Source of the DNA: Dysosmobacter welbionis
GTDB lineage: Bacteria; Bacillota; Clostridia; Oscillospirales; Oscillospiraceae
Length of the DNA stretch: 64,000 nt
Direction of reading: 5' to 3'
NCBI RefSeq assembly: GCF_005121165.3
Contig: NZ_CP034413.3
Span: 3,062,001-3,126,000, forward strand
Shown: positions 12,732 through 27,949 of the stretch, piece by piece
Numbering within the stretch: position 1 is the first letter of the stretch
Layout: each line of letters begins with the position of its first letter
Position numbers and translations under genes: made by a program
Notes under the pieces: generated by a model
What the model saw: only the letters and a program-made list of their open reading frames with translations
Told to the model about the DNA's origin: nothing
Database searches by the model: none

Positions 12732-12760
12732 AGCATACCGGTCCGCGCGGGGGAAAGCAA
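12732..12760 (-). promoter_or_regulatory. Putative promoter of the dehydratase-like gene
   Basis: Minus strand TTGCTT (12755-12760), 17 bp, TATGCT (12732-12737), about 20 nt before the start codon. Confidence 0.5.
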
Positions 12761-12802
12761 GGCAAAAGTGGTTACAAAATCCGCCGGAATCCCCGCCGCC
12801 CC

Positions 12803-12831
12803 TTGCCCCGCCCGCTCCTTTGTGTTAAACT
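12803..12831 (+). promoter_or_regulatory. Putative promoter of the beta-CASP nuclease gene
   Basis: TTGCCC (12803-12808), 17 bp, TAAACT (12826-12831), then a GC-rich leader and AAGGAGG before the ATG at 12889. Confidence 0.45.
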
Positions 12832-12888
12832 GACAAAAAAGCCCCACCCGCCGCCGCGGCGGGGAGGAGCAAAAAAGGAGGTTCCCCC

Positions 12889-14490
12889 ATGAAGCTCAGC
12901 TTTTACGGCGCCGACCAGTGCGTCACCGGCAGCTGCCACTGTCTGGAGGTCAACGGCAGGCGCATCCTGGTGGACTGCGGATTGCAGCAGGGGCGGGACG
13001 AGGTGTCCAACGACGCTTTTCCCTTTGCCGCGAACGACATCGACTTCGTCCTGGTGACCCACGCCCACATCGACCACACCGGCCGGATCCCCATGCTGGT
13101 GAAGCAGGGCTTCCAGGGCCGGATCGTCGCCACCCGGCTGACGGCGGATCTCATGGACATCATGCTCCAGGACTCCGCCCACATCCAGGAGTCCGACGCG
13201 GAGTGGAAGAACCGCAAGGCGGAGCGGTCCGGCGCCCCCCGGGTGGAGCCCCTTTACACCATCGAGGACGCCCAGCGGGTGAGCCAGTACATGACCACCT
13301 GCGAGTACAACCAGCCCCTGGACCTGTGCGAGGGCGTCCGGGTGGAGTTCGTGGACGCGGGCCATCTGCTGGGCTCCGCCTCCATCCTCGTCACCGCCAC
13401 GGAGGGCGGCATCACCAAACAGATCGTCTTTTCCGGCGACATCGGCAATGTGGACCAGCCCATCATCCGGGACCCCACCTACCTCACCGGCGCGGACTAC
13501 GTGGTGATGGAGTCCACCTACGGCGACCGCAACCACACGGAGGTGTGGAGCTACACCGACGATCTGGCGAAGATCATCGACGAGACCATCGCCAAGGGCG
13601 GCAACGTGGTGATCCCCTCCTTCGCCGTGGGCCGCACCCAGGAGCTGCTGTACTTCATCCGGGAGATCAAGGACAAGGGGATGGTGAAGAGCGACCCGGA
13701 CTTCCCCGTGTACATCGACTCCCCCCTGGCCAAGAAGGCCACCACCATCTTCACCGGCGACCTGCGGGGCTATCTGGATGAGGCGGCGCTGGAGCTGGTG
13801 CAGGACGGCACCCACATGTTCAACTTCACCAACCTGCGCATGACGGAGACCAGCGAGGAGTCCAAGATGCTGAACATGGACCCCACCCCCAAGGTCATCA
13901 TCTCCGCCTCCGGCATGTGCGACGCGGGCCGCATCCGCCACCACCTGAAGCACAACCTCTGGCGGCCGGAGTGCACCGTGGTGTTCGTGGGCTACCAGGG
14001 GGAGGGCACCCTGGGCCGCGCCCTGCTGGAGGGTGTGAAGAGCGTGAAGCTCTTCGGCGAGGAGATCGCCGTCCATGCGCAGATCGTGAACTTCCAGGGT
14101 CTCTCCTCCCACGCGGACCGGAACCACCTGCTCTCCTGGATCCAGGCCATCCAGGCCCCCAAGCCCCAGCACGTGTTCGTGGTCCACGGGGACCGGGAGG
14201 TGGCGCCCTTCTTCGCCAAGACCATCCAGGGCCTGGGCTTCACCGCCCACGCGCCCCAGTACACGGAGGTGTACGACCTGATCGCCGACAAGGTGACCGA
14301 GCCCGGCTACCTGCCTGAGCGGAAGGCCAGGACCACCGGCGGTATGCGGGCCAGCGCGGCCTACGAGCGGCTGGTGGCCGTGGGCAACATGCTTATGGAG
14401 AGCATCAAGCGCAGCCGCGGGCGGGACAACAAGTCCCTGGCCCGGTTCGCGGACCAGCTGCGGCAGCTGCTGGAGAAGTGGGAGAGCTAA
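12889..14490 (+). CDS. Metallo-beta-lactamase / beta-CASP RNA metallohydrolase
   Basis: 533 aa. The MBL zinc motif HAHIDHTG is at about residues 58-65, followed by GHLLGSASI (motif 3), SGDIGNVDQPI, and the beta-CASP motifs VIPSFAVGRTQELLYF and GLSSHADRNHLLSWI; the C-terminal VVHGDRE carries the last histidine. This is the bacterial RNA-processing nuclease type related to CPSF-73, YmdB-independent and distinct from RNase J. Predicted cytoplasmic. Its stop codon overlaps, on the other strand, the stop of the DUF6809-like gene (14487-14490). Confidence 0.88.
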   Translation: MKLSFYGADQCVTGSCHCLEVNGRRILVDCGLQQGRDEVSNDAFPFAANDIDFVLVTHAHIDHTGRIPMLVKQGFQGRIVATRLTADLMDIMLQDSAHIQESDAEWKNRKAERSGAPRVEPLYTIEDAQRVSQYMTTCEYNQPLDLCEGVRVEFVDAGHLLGSASILVTATEGGITKQIVFSGDIGNVDQPIIRDPTYLTGADYVVMESTYGDRNHTEVWSYTDDLAKIIDETIAKGGNVVIPSFAVGRTQELLYFIREIKDKGMVKSDPDFPVYIDSPLAKKATTIFTGDLRGYLDEAALELVQDGTHMFNFTNLRMTETSEESKMLNMDPTPKVIISASGMCDAGRIRHHLKHNLWRPECTVVFVGYQGEGTLGRALLEGVKSVKLFGEEIAVHAQIVNFQGLSSHADRNHLLSWIQAIQAPKPQHVFVVHGDREVAPFFAKTIQGLGFTAHAPQYTEVYDLIADKVTEPGYLPERKARTTGGMRASAAYERLVAVGNMLMESIKRSRGRDNKSLARFADQLRQLLEKWES

Positions 14491-14735
14491 GGCAGCTCCC
14501 TTGCCAGAGAGAAGGCGGCCTGGAACGCGGCCTCCAGCTCCATGCTGTGGAGCTGCGCCGCCGCATCCTCGTATTTTTCGACGGTGTTCCAGCTGTCATC
14601 CGGAAGCAGGTCCCGGAGCCGCAGGGACAGGCGGGCGGTCAGGCGGGAGACTTCCCGGTACTCCGGGGAGGGGAGATAGGAGGGGAGGAGCTCCTCCTTG
14701 GCATAGGCATATAAAATTTCCATTGCATCCGACAT
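14487..14735 (-). CDS. DUF6809-like small protein, cassette A
   Basis: 82 aa from ATG at 14735 (MSDAMEILYAYAKEELLPSY). Acidic, helical, with a C-terminal FQAAFSLARELP motif. The paralogue at 45094-45363 has FLFRSGFRLARELSLL in the same place, which supports homology and coding. It resembles DUF6809 proteins of Clostridia, function unknown. It converges on and shares its stop region with the beta-CASP gene and is divergent from the XRE gene. A perfect sigma-A promoter lies in the divergent region. The upstream in-frame ATG at 14744 is possible too. Confidence 0.65.
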   Translation of the reverse strand: MSDAMEILYAYAKEELLPSYLPSPEYREVSRLTARLSLRLRDLLPDDSWNTVEKYEDAAAQLHSMELEAAFQAAFSLARELP

Positions 14736-14768
14736 AGCGATCACCATAGCACCCATTTTGTACATATC

Positions 14769-14797
14769 ATTATATACACCCATATTGTGCGTGTCAA
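14769..14797 (-). promoter_or_regulatory. Promoter of the DUF6809-like gene A
   Basis: Minus strand TTGACA (14792-14797), 17 bp, TATAAT (14769-14774), in the 79-bp divergent region. An imperfect palindrome TGTACATAT...ATATACA overlaps the -10 and could be the operator of the XRE protein. Confidence 0.75.
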
Positions 14798-14814
14798 GGG
14801 ATTTGAGAGTTTTT

Positions 14815-15027
14815 ATGATAAAATTTGCGGAGAGACTGCGCGAACTGCGGAGAGAAAAGAAAGTGACCCAGTCAAAGATGGCCGATTTCCTCGGTATCAA
14901 GCTGAGGTCTTACCAGAACTATGAGGGCGGCTCTCGCCGGCCGGATTACGAGGGACTGGTGGCCCTGGCGGATTACTTCGACGTGACCACAGATTATCTG
15001 CTGGGGCGGAGCGACGTGCGGGGGTAA
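14815..15027 (+). CDS. XRE-family HTH regulator, cassette A
   Basis: 70 aa, a single Cro/C1 helix-turn-helix: MIKFAERLRELRREKKVTQS, DFLGIKLRSYQNYEGG, ADYFDVTTDYLLGRSD. No other domain. Divergent from the DUF6809-like gene and probably its autoregulatory repressor. Paralogue of the protein at 45444-45656: the same helix order and the same DYFxVTTDYLLGRSD ending, but the genes have diverged strongly. Exactly 8 nt after its stop begins repeat copy A. The start was chosen at the ATG that gives a normal-length domain. Confidence 0.85.
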   Translation: MIKFAERLRELRREKKVTQSKMADFLGIKLRSYQNYEGGSRRPDYEGLVALADYFDVTTDYLLGRSDVRG

Positions 15028-15035
15028 CATGGGAT

Positions 15036-15826
15036 GGGCCGCCGTCCGGCGGCCACGGGGGATTCTGCTCCCGCAGGGGGCTGGTCCAGCGGGATGCACC
15101 CCCCATTGTCGTCGTCGCAAAGTCCGCTCAGCTCCGTTTCCGCCTGCGGCGAAAACTGCGCCTGCTCCCTTGCTCCTCCTCTCCCCACCGCGCGGGGCGC
15201 GGCGGGGGCCCCTTTCGGTCTTGCCAAAAGAGAAACGGGCCGTGCACGGTCCAAAAGAAAAGACCGCTTAGACGCGCTCCGGCGCGTTCGTGCCTCCGCG
15301 CGACGGGGGTCGGCGGATCGGTGCAAGCGCCGATTTTGGCCTGCCTTCGGGCACGCTATCATCTTCTGCGATTTCTGGGACTGCCGTCCCGTGGCGGATG
15401 GTGCGGAGGTCGTCGGGGTGGTTATCGCATTGTCTCTGCTTCTCTTTTCGCTGCCGCTGGCCGTCCCGCGCGGGAACTGGTGCAACGGGCGGATGTGGAC
15501 ATCCGCCCGAAAGCATAAACCCCTACGACCACCCGGGTAGCGCGTAGCGAAGCGGAACGCGCGGAAAGAGGAGCCGGTCAAATGCGTCCTTGCACCCCGA
15601 CCCAAGACGCACCCGCGCCGCGGGAATCCGCCATCAAGCCTGTACCGCACCCCGCCGCGCCCGTCGGGGAGCCATCGCAGACCCGCAGGCACCATCTCAC
15701 GCCGACCCCCGTACAGCAACTTTGCACCAGAGGTGCAAAGTTGCGACCAAAGCGCCTTTTTCTCTTACACCGGGCGCGGCGCGTTCTCTTTTTGGGTAAG
15801 ACCAAAAAGAGAATGGGGGGCGCATC
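15036..15826 (+). repeat. Hairpin-rich cassette repeat, copy A
   Basis: Shares ordered blocks with 45665-46362. These are a left block 15036-15107 (about 95% identical), a core 15233-15357 (124/125 identical), 15379-15432, an AGCGAAGCGGAACGCGCGGA block near 15546, and a distal block from about 15691. Internal hairpins: ACGCGC-TCCG-GCGCGT (15272-15287), TGCC-TTCG-GGCA (15342-15353), an 11-bp stem at 15486-15509, a 13-bp stem at 15716-15744, and TTCTCTTTTTGG/CCAAAAAGAGAA (15784-15813). Copy A has about 100 bp extra between left block and core. Open frames exist on both strands, but none has a plausible ribosome site. It ends about 60 bp before the rlmD start. I read it as non-coding. Confidence 0.8.
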
Positions 15827-15889
15827 TGCCTAGCCATCAGCATGGCTGAAATTCCAGCGTCCAATGGGACGCACCCCCCGGAGGTATCT

Positions 15890-17236
15890 ATGGATCGACT
15901 TCATGAAAACCGCATCTACACCGGCACGGTGGAATCCTACTCCAGCGAGGGTTTGGGCATCGTCCGCCTGGACGGCGCCGTGGTGTTCGTCCCTCAGGCC
16001 GTCCGGGGGGAAACCATCGACCTGAAAATCACCAAGGTGATGAAGACCGCCGCCGCAGGGGAGATCGTGAAGATCCACAAGCCCTCTCCCGACCGGGCCC
16101 AGCCCGAGTGCCCCGATTACGGCCGGTGCGGCGGGTGCGACTTCCAGCACCTGACGTACCCCGAGGAGCTGTGGGCCAAGCGCCAGCGGGTCCAGGACGC
16201 CCTGACCCGCCTGGGGGGCGCAGACATCCGGGTGGAAGAGATCCTGGGGGCGAAGAACCCCCTCCACTACCGCAACAAGAGCCAGTACCCCGTGGGCGCG
16301 GACGGCGCCATCGGCTTCTACCGGGCCCGGTCCCATCAGGTGGTGCCGGTGAAGCGGTGCTTGATCCAGCCCGAGGCGGCGGACAAAACCGCCGCGGCGG
16401 TGGGGGAGTGGATGCGGCGCTACAAGGTTCCCGCCTACGACGAGGCCACCGGAAAGGGACTGGTGCGCCATGTGTACGTCCGGGTGAACCGGAAGGGCGA
16501 GAGCCTTTGCTGCGTGGTAATCAACGGCAGGCAGGCCCCCCGGGAGCCGGAGCTGGCCGCCTATGTCTGCGCCGCCGTGCCCCACACCGCGGGAGTGCTG
16601 GTGAACAGCAACACGAAGCGGGGCAACGTGATTCTGGGGGAGAAGTACCGCACCCTCTGGGGGCGGGACTATCTGATGGACACCCTCTGCGGCCTGGAGT
16701 TCAAGTTGTCGGTGCCCTCCTTTTACCAGGTGAACCGAGATCAGGCGGAAGCGTTGTACGGCAAGGCCCTGGATTATGCCGGCCTGACGGGGCGGGAGAC
16801 GGTGCTGGACCTGTACTGCGGCATCGGCACCATTACGCTGTGCCTGGCGAAGCGGGCCGGACGGGTCATCGGCGCGGAGATCGTGCCGGCGGCCATCCGG
16901 GACGCCAAAGAGAACGCCGCCCGGAACCACATTGAAAACGCGGAATTCTTCTGCGGCGACGCGGCTGAGACAGCCGCACGGCTGGAGGCGGAGGGCCTGC
17001 GGCCGGACGTCATCACCGTGGACCCGCCCCGGAAAGGGCTGGCGCCGGAGGTGATCGGCTCCATCGCGGCCATGGGGCCGGAGCGGGTGGTGTATGTCTC
17101 CTGCGACCCCGCCACGCTGGGCCGGGACGTGAAGCGGTTCGGAGAGCTGGGTTACCGGGCCGTCCGGGCCTGTGCAGTGGACATGTTTCCCGCCACACGG
17201 CATGTTGAGAGCGTGGTGCTGCTGGAGAGGAGTTGA
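15890..17236 (+). CDS. rlmD: 23S rRNA (uracil-5-)-methyltransferase, RumA/RlmD family
   Basis: 448 aa from the ATG at 15890, which has GGAGG 5 nt upstream (an earlier in-frame ATG lies inside the repeat-derived leader). N-terminal TRAM domain (YTGTVESYSSEGLGIVRLDG), an iron-sulfur cysteine cluster CPDYGRCGGCDFQHL, the SAM-binding motif VLDLYCGIGTITLCLAKRA, DPPRKGL and the catalytic Cys segment VYVSCDPATLGRD near the C-terminus. It makes m5U in 23S rRNA; Bacillota homologues (RlmCD) modify two sites, so the exact target is open. Directly downstream of repeat copy A. Confidence 0.92.
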   Translation: MDRLHENRIYTGTVESYSSEGLGIVRLDGAVVFVPQAVRGETIDLKITKVMKTAAAGEIVKIHKPSPDRAQPECPDYGRCGGCDFQHLTYPEELWAKRQRVQDALTRLGGADIRVEEILGAKNPLHYRNKSQYPVGADGAIGFYRARSHQVVPVKRCLIQPEAADKTAAAVGEWMRRYKVPAYDEATGKGLVRHVYVRVNRKGESLCCVVINGRQAPREPELAAYVCAAVPHTAGVLVNSNTKRGNVILGEKYRTLWGRDYLMDTLCGLEFKLSVPSFYQVNRDQAEALYGKALDYAGLTGRETVLDLYCGIGTITLCLAKRAGRVIGAEIVPAAIRDAKENAARNHIENAEFFCGDAAETAARLEAEGLRPDVITVDPPRKGLAPEVIGSIAAMGPERVVYVSCDPATLGRDVKRFGELGYRAVRACAVDMFPATRHVESVVLLERS

Positions 17237-17241
17237 CCAAA

Positions 17242-17904
17242 ATGGCAGTTTCAAAATTCCGGATTTATGACTACTGGAAAGACAAAGCCATCACGAAAAA
17301 ATTTGAAATCAAGCCGGTGTCCGCGTGCACGAAGGAGGACGACGCACTTTCCATAACAGAATTTCCTGATGAGATTTTTTGCTGGGCTTGTCAGATGCCG
17401 CCGTATCAACAGGGGACACATCGGACACTCAGCGGACTTTGGAATGGAGACACACTTTTACAGCGGTCCCATATTTTGGAAAAGTCCCTGAATGGAGAGG
17501 ATAAACCCGAGAATTATTTTCTGCTGTGTCCGCAATGTCACGCGGAATCTCCGGATACGACGGACGCGAAGCTCTTTTTCGCGTGGGTCCGGTATAAGCG
17601 GACGCATGAGAACTATTCCATGGTGCTTCGGAGGGATATGAAAAAGGCGGCGGAGATTCTGGGAGTGGACCAGAACCTTGTGGAGGAGCGATTTGCCGCG
17701 CTGCGGCTGACCCGGCTGGAAGAGGATGCGTATATTCGAGACTATATTGTCAAAAACTGTGCGATGCATGGCAGCTTTCTTGCGCCGCTCTCCCGCATGA
17801 TGATCCTGCAAAAATGGATTCTGGACCCGGAGGAACAGAAAAAGTTTGCCGCCTGGCGGAGGACGCTGCCTGAAGAAGAGACTGGTGAGAAGGAGCCAAC
17901 ATAA
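17242..17904 (+). CDS. HNH-type endonuclease-like protein
   Basis: 220 aa. A treble-clef HNH core is visible: CWAC at about 49-52, then RSHILEKSLNGEDKPENYFL and CPQCHAE. The His/Asn spacing and two CxxC pairs are as in HNH nucleases; the rest is helical and unassigned. ATG at 17242 has AGGAG overlapping the rlmD stop, so it may be translated from the rlmD message. It is visibly richer in A/T than its neighbours, which suggests recent acquisition. No methylase or restriction partner is adjacent. The substrate cannot be assigned. Confidence 0.6.
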   Translation: MAVSKFRIYDYWKDKAITKKFEIKPVSACTKEDDALSITEFPDEIFCWACQMPPYQQGTHRTLSGLWNGDTLLQRSHILEKSLNGEDKPENYFLLCPQCHAESPDTTDAKLFFAWVRYKRTHENYSMVLRRDMKKAAEILGVDQNLVEERFAALRLTRLEEDAYIRDYIVKNCAMHGSFLAPLSRMMILQKWILDPEEQKKFAAWRRTLPEEETGEKEPT

Positions 17905-17949
17905 ATATCTCAAAAGAGATCATTCCGCAAGGACTGAAGAATAAAACAG

Positions 17950-17978
17950 TTGTCAAACACAGTTTGAGGGTGTATGAT
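17950..17978 (+). promoter_or_regulatory. Promoter of the small membrane protein gene
   Basis: TTGTCA (17950-17955), 17 bp, TATGAT (17973-17978). The next gene starts 53 nt later with GGAGGAG. Confidence 0.6.
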
Positions 17979-18030
17979 AAATCACAAATCAGGGCGGTCA
18001 CTGCCAGAGAACCGAAACAGGAGGAGTATT

Positions 18031-18216
18031 ATGAACAAAACGGCAAGCATGGTCTTGAAGATCATCGGCGCCAGCCTGGCATTCGCAGCGGTTATCTGCC
18101 TGCTGATCGGCGGCTGGCATGACCTCAGCGTGGGATACAGCGGTATGAAGAAGCGGCTGGCCCGGAAATTCGGCTCCGAGTACGACGACTACGCCGACGA
18201 AGAGCTCTACGAGTAA
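18031..18216 (+). CDS. Small single-pass membrane protein, hypothetical
   Basis: 61 aa from ATG at 18031 (strong GGAGGAG site). One membrane helix (MVLKIIGASLAFAAVICLLI) followed by a charged tail rich in basic then acidic residues (MKKRLARKFGSEYDDYADEE). It has its own promoter and terminator, so it is monocistronic. No recognised family; the position between rlmD/HNH and rpoB gives no functional clue. Confidence 0.7.
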   Translation: MNKTASMVLKIIGASLAFAAVICLLIGGWHDLSVGYSGMKKRLARKFGSEYDDYADEELYE

Positions 18217-18226
18217 TCCAGAGCAT

Positions 18227-18264
18227 AAAAAGGACCCCATCCAGATGGATGGGGCCCTTTTCTG
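18227..18264 (+). terminator. Intrinsic terminator before the rpoB promoter
   Basis: A long stem, CCCCATCC / GGATGGGG extended by AGG and CCT, then TTTT and a second T-run shortly after. Confidence 0.8.
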
Positions 18265-18330
18265 CGTTTTTTCCGCCACAGGGCAACAAAAAACGGCTGG
18301 AAGAAATCCCCAACCGCAACGAAATTCCCC

Positions 18331-18359
18331 TTGACAGAGGAAAAAAACCATGGTAAAAT
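18331..18359 (+). promoter_or_regulatory. Sigma-A promoter of rpoBC
   Basis: TTGACA (18331-18336), 17 bp, TAAAAT (18354-18359). Predicted start near 18366, giving a leader of about 195 nt before rpoB. Confidence 0.75.
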
Positions 18360-18373
18360 AAGACGCTTATATG

Positions 18374-18400
18374 ATGGCAGAGGATATTCCGCCATTTTTT
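18374..18400 (+). terminator. Terminator-like hairpin at the start of the rpoB leader
   Basis: ATGGC (18374-18378) pairs with GCCAT (18391-18395), with an inner GG/CC pair, followed by six T. A second hairpin TATCGTT/AACGATA (18400-18418) overlaps the end of the T-run. It lies about 8 nt after the predicted start. Attenuation of rpoBC is possible. Confidence 0.5.
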
Positions 18401-18560
18401 ATCGTTGAGATAACGATAGCATATTTCCCAGAACAATGCAAGAGCGGGATGCAGGAATTTTAACAACGATACCGTGCGTATCATTCCTGGCCGCGCCACC
18501 CGAAAAACCACGCGCCCGGCAGGACAGGGCGGGGCGCACAGAAGAAAGGTGAATGAGAAG

Positions 18561-22258
<3,698 letters not shown>

Positions 22259-22261
<3 letters not shown>

Positions 22262-22302
22262 TCCAGGATCGTATTGTTCGTCAACTCAACAATTCTGGAT
22301 CA
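22259..22302 (+). other. Intercistronic hairpin between rpoB and rpoC
   Basis: Two-tier stem: TGATCCAG (22259-22266, containing the rpoB stop) with CTGGATCA (22295-22302), and inside it ATTGTT with AACAAT. No T-run, so not a terminator; an RNA-processing or stabilising role is possible. Confidence 0.6.
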
Positions 22303-22322
22303 TGTAAGGAGGAAATCGCAAG

Positions 22323-26108
<3,786 letters not shown>

Positions 26109-26141
26109 TTCGCCGGACATCCCGCAGACACAAGACCGGGA

Positions 26142-26175
26142 GAGAGCCTGACCGCTTGCGGTCAGGCTCTCTTTT
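26142..26175 (+). terminator. Intrinsic terminator after rpoC
   Basis: 14-bp perfect stem GAGAGCCTGACCGC / GCGGTCAGGCTCTC with a TT loop, followed by TTTT. Confidence 0.9.
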
Positions 26176-26453
26176 CAGATGCCGGGCATCGGGAGGCGGG
26201 GTGAAGGAGACGCCCCGCAGCCCGGGGCTGAAACGGTTCTGCTGAGAAGCGGATGACCAACGCCCCCCTTTATTTAAAATATCAAAGCTCCCTTGTTCCC
26301 AGGCGCACTGCGCCGTATCCGGACGGCGGCCAGAAACGGCCCGGAAACAGGGAGAAGTTCTCCTAAGATGTCTCCAGGTATCCGGCACGCCCGGGAGATG
26401 GGGAAAACGTCCAAAAGTCTGCGGATCATGGAAAATTTTTACCGAAAAATGTC
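26176..26453. other. Intergenic stretch between rpoC and the ribosomal protein block
   Basis: About 280 bp of GC-rich sequence with short dyads. No gene or recognised RNA seen; the promoter for the downstream block follows. Confidence 0.4.
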
Positions 26454-26482
26454 TTGACGGATATGTTTCCCCATGGTATAAT
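26454..26482 (+). promoter_or_regulatory. Promoter of the L7Ae-rpsL-rpsG-fusA block
   Basis: TTGACG (26454-26459), 17 bp, TATAAT (26477-26482), about 63 nt upstream of the L7Ae-like start. Confidence 0.8.
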
Positions 26483-26544
26483 CCAAAAATGCGCGGATAT
26501 TAGGATTCTGCGGATTTTGCCATGCGTTTCAGGAGGAATTTCCC

Positions 26545-26790
26545 GTGATCTCGGAGCTTGCTTCCCAGGAGAAGGTCATCGGCGTGAAGCAGTCCCGCAA
26601 GGCGATCCGGGAAGGCCGGGCCAAGCGGGTCTATCTCGCCTGTGACGCCGATCCCGCCATCACCGAGCCGGTGGCCGCCAGCTGTGCGGAGGCCGGCATC
26701 CCCGTAGAGACGGACTACACACTGTCCCAGCTGGGCCAGGCGTGCCGGATCAGCGTGGGCGCGTCCGTGGTGGCCGTCCTCTCCGCATAA
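26545..26790 (+). CDS. L7Ae-like kink-turn RNA-binding ribosomal protein (YbxF type)
   Basis: 81 aa, GTG start with AGGAGG 8 nt upstream. The L7Ae fold is recognisable: VIGVKQSRKAIREGRAKRVY, LACDADPAI, and the loop LSQLGQACRISVGASVVAVL. In Bacillota this gene regularly lies between rpoC and rpsL; homologues bind kink-turns in RNA. First gene after its own promoter, 103 nt before rpsL. Confidence 0.88.
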   Translation: MISELASQEKVIGVKQSRKAIREGRAKRVYLACDADPAITEPVAASCAEAGIPVETDYTLSQLGQACRISVGASVVAVLSA

Positions 26791-26893
26791 AGAAATGGTT
26801 TTTTTCGGAATAGCTTCACCGCGTTCCGTAAAAAATAAGGGCTGTCGTGGTTACACGGCAGCGAAATTATGAAAGAAAGGAGAAATACACCGA

Positions 26894-27310
26894 ATGCCTA
26901 CTTTTAACCAGCTGGTCCGTAAAGGAAGAGAACAGGCTACCTACAAGTCCACTTCTCCCGCTCTGCAGTTTGGTCTGAACACCCTGAAGAACAAGACCAC
27001 CGATCTGCCTTCTCCCCAGAAGAGAGGCGTGTGCACCGCCGTGAGAACCGCGACCCCCAAGAAGCCCAACTCCGCCCTGCGTAAGATCGCCCGTGTGCGT
27101 CTGACCAACGGCTACGAAGTCACCGCTTACATTCCCGGCGTGGGCCACTCCCTGCAGGAGCACTCCGTCGTGATGATCCGCGGTGGCCGTGTCAAGGATC
27201 TCCCCGGTGTCCGTTACCACATCATCCGCGGTACGCTGGATACCCAGGGCGTCTCCGGCCGTATGCAGGCTCGTTCCAAATACGGTGCCAAGCGGCCCAA
27301 GCAGAAGTAA
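26894..27310 (+). CDS. rpsL: Ribosomal protein S12
   Basis: 138 aa, Bacillota-type N-terminus ([20 protein letters not shown]). Conserved [11 protein letters not shown] and [20 protein letters not shown] are present; both lysines tied to streptomycin sensitivity in other bacteria (K43 and K88 in E. coli numbering) are unchanged. Strong AAGGAGAAAT ribosome site. Confidence 0.97.
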   Translation: MPTFNQLVRKGREQATYKSTSPALQFGLNTLKNKTTDLPSPQKRGVCTAVRTATPKKPNSALRKIARVRLTNGYEVTAYIPGVGHSLQEHSVVMIRGGRVKDLPGVRYHIIRGTLDTQGVSGRMQARSKYGAKRPKQK

Positions 27311-27463
27311 GTCTGCGAACTGAGAGCTTTGCCGAATAGGTTTATATAGATGGCGGCCTCCGGGCCGCCGGGACGACCTCTTTGGCAGGCATCCACGGAA
27401 GGCTGCAATACGCCTTTTGAGTACCTATGAGATCATAGAATTATTATGAAGGAGGGAAGCATA

Positions 27464-27934
27464 GTGCCCAGAAGAGGTAATGTTCCCAAGAGAGAGATCC
27501 TGCCGGATCCCGTTTACGGCTCCGTCCTGGTCACCCGGCTGATCAATAGTGTCATGCTGGATGGCAAGAAGGGCGTGGCCCAGAAGGTGGTCTACGGTGC
27601 CTTCGACCAGATCAAGGAGAAGACCGAGAAAGACCCCATCGAAGTGTTCAACCAGGCCATGGAGAATATCATGCCCAGCCTGGAAGTCAAGGCCCGCCGT
27701 GTGGGCGGCGCCACCTATCAGGTCCCCATGGAGGTCCGTCCCGCCCGCCGCACGACCCTGGGTCTGCGCTGGCTGACGGCCTACGCCCGTTCCCGCAGCG
27801 AGCGTACCATGGCTGAGCGCCTGGCCGGCGAACTCATGGACGCCGCCAACAACACCGGCAGCGCCGTGAAGAAGCGCGAGGAAGTCCACAAGGCAGCCGA
27901 GGCCAACAAGGCGTTCGCCCATTTCCGCTGGTAA
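27464..27934 (+). CDS. rpsG: Ribosomal protein S7
   Basis: 156 aa from GTG at 27464, chosen because GGAGGG lies 8 nt upstream and the protein then begins in the family manner ([19 protein letters not shown]). It ends FAHFRW. The gap from rpsL holds a GGCGGCC/GGGCCGCC hairpin (about 27352-27369) without a T-run. Organises the 3' domain of 16S rRNA. Confidence 0.96.
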   Translation: MPRRGNVPKREILPDPVYGSVLVTRLINSVMLDGKKGVAQKVVYGAFDQIKEKTEKDPIEVFNQAMENIMPSLEVKARRVGGATYQVPMEVRPARRTTLGLRWLTAYARSRSERTMAERLAGELMDAANNTGSAVKKREEVHKAAEANKAFAHFRW

Positions 27935-27949
27935 GTTAGGAGAAACAGT

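Noticed and set aside
14487-15027. DUF6809-like/XRE pair as a toxin-antitoxin system
   Set aside because: The genes are divergent, not an operon, and the small protein shows no toxin motif. A regulator-target pair fits better, though a toxin role is not excluded.
15034-15540. Open frames on both strands of the repeats, partly shared between copies A and B
   Set aside because: Shared only because the DNA core is nearly identical. No ribosome sites, Arg-rich compositions, and the frames are broken differently in the hairpin segments.
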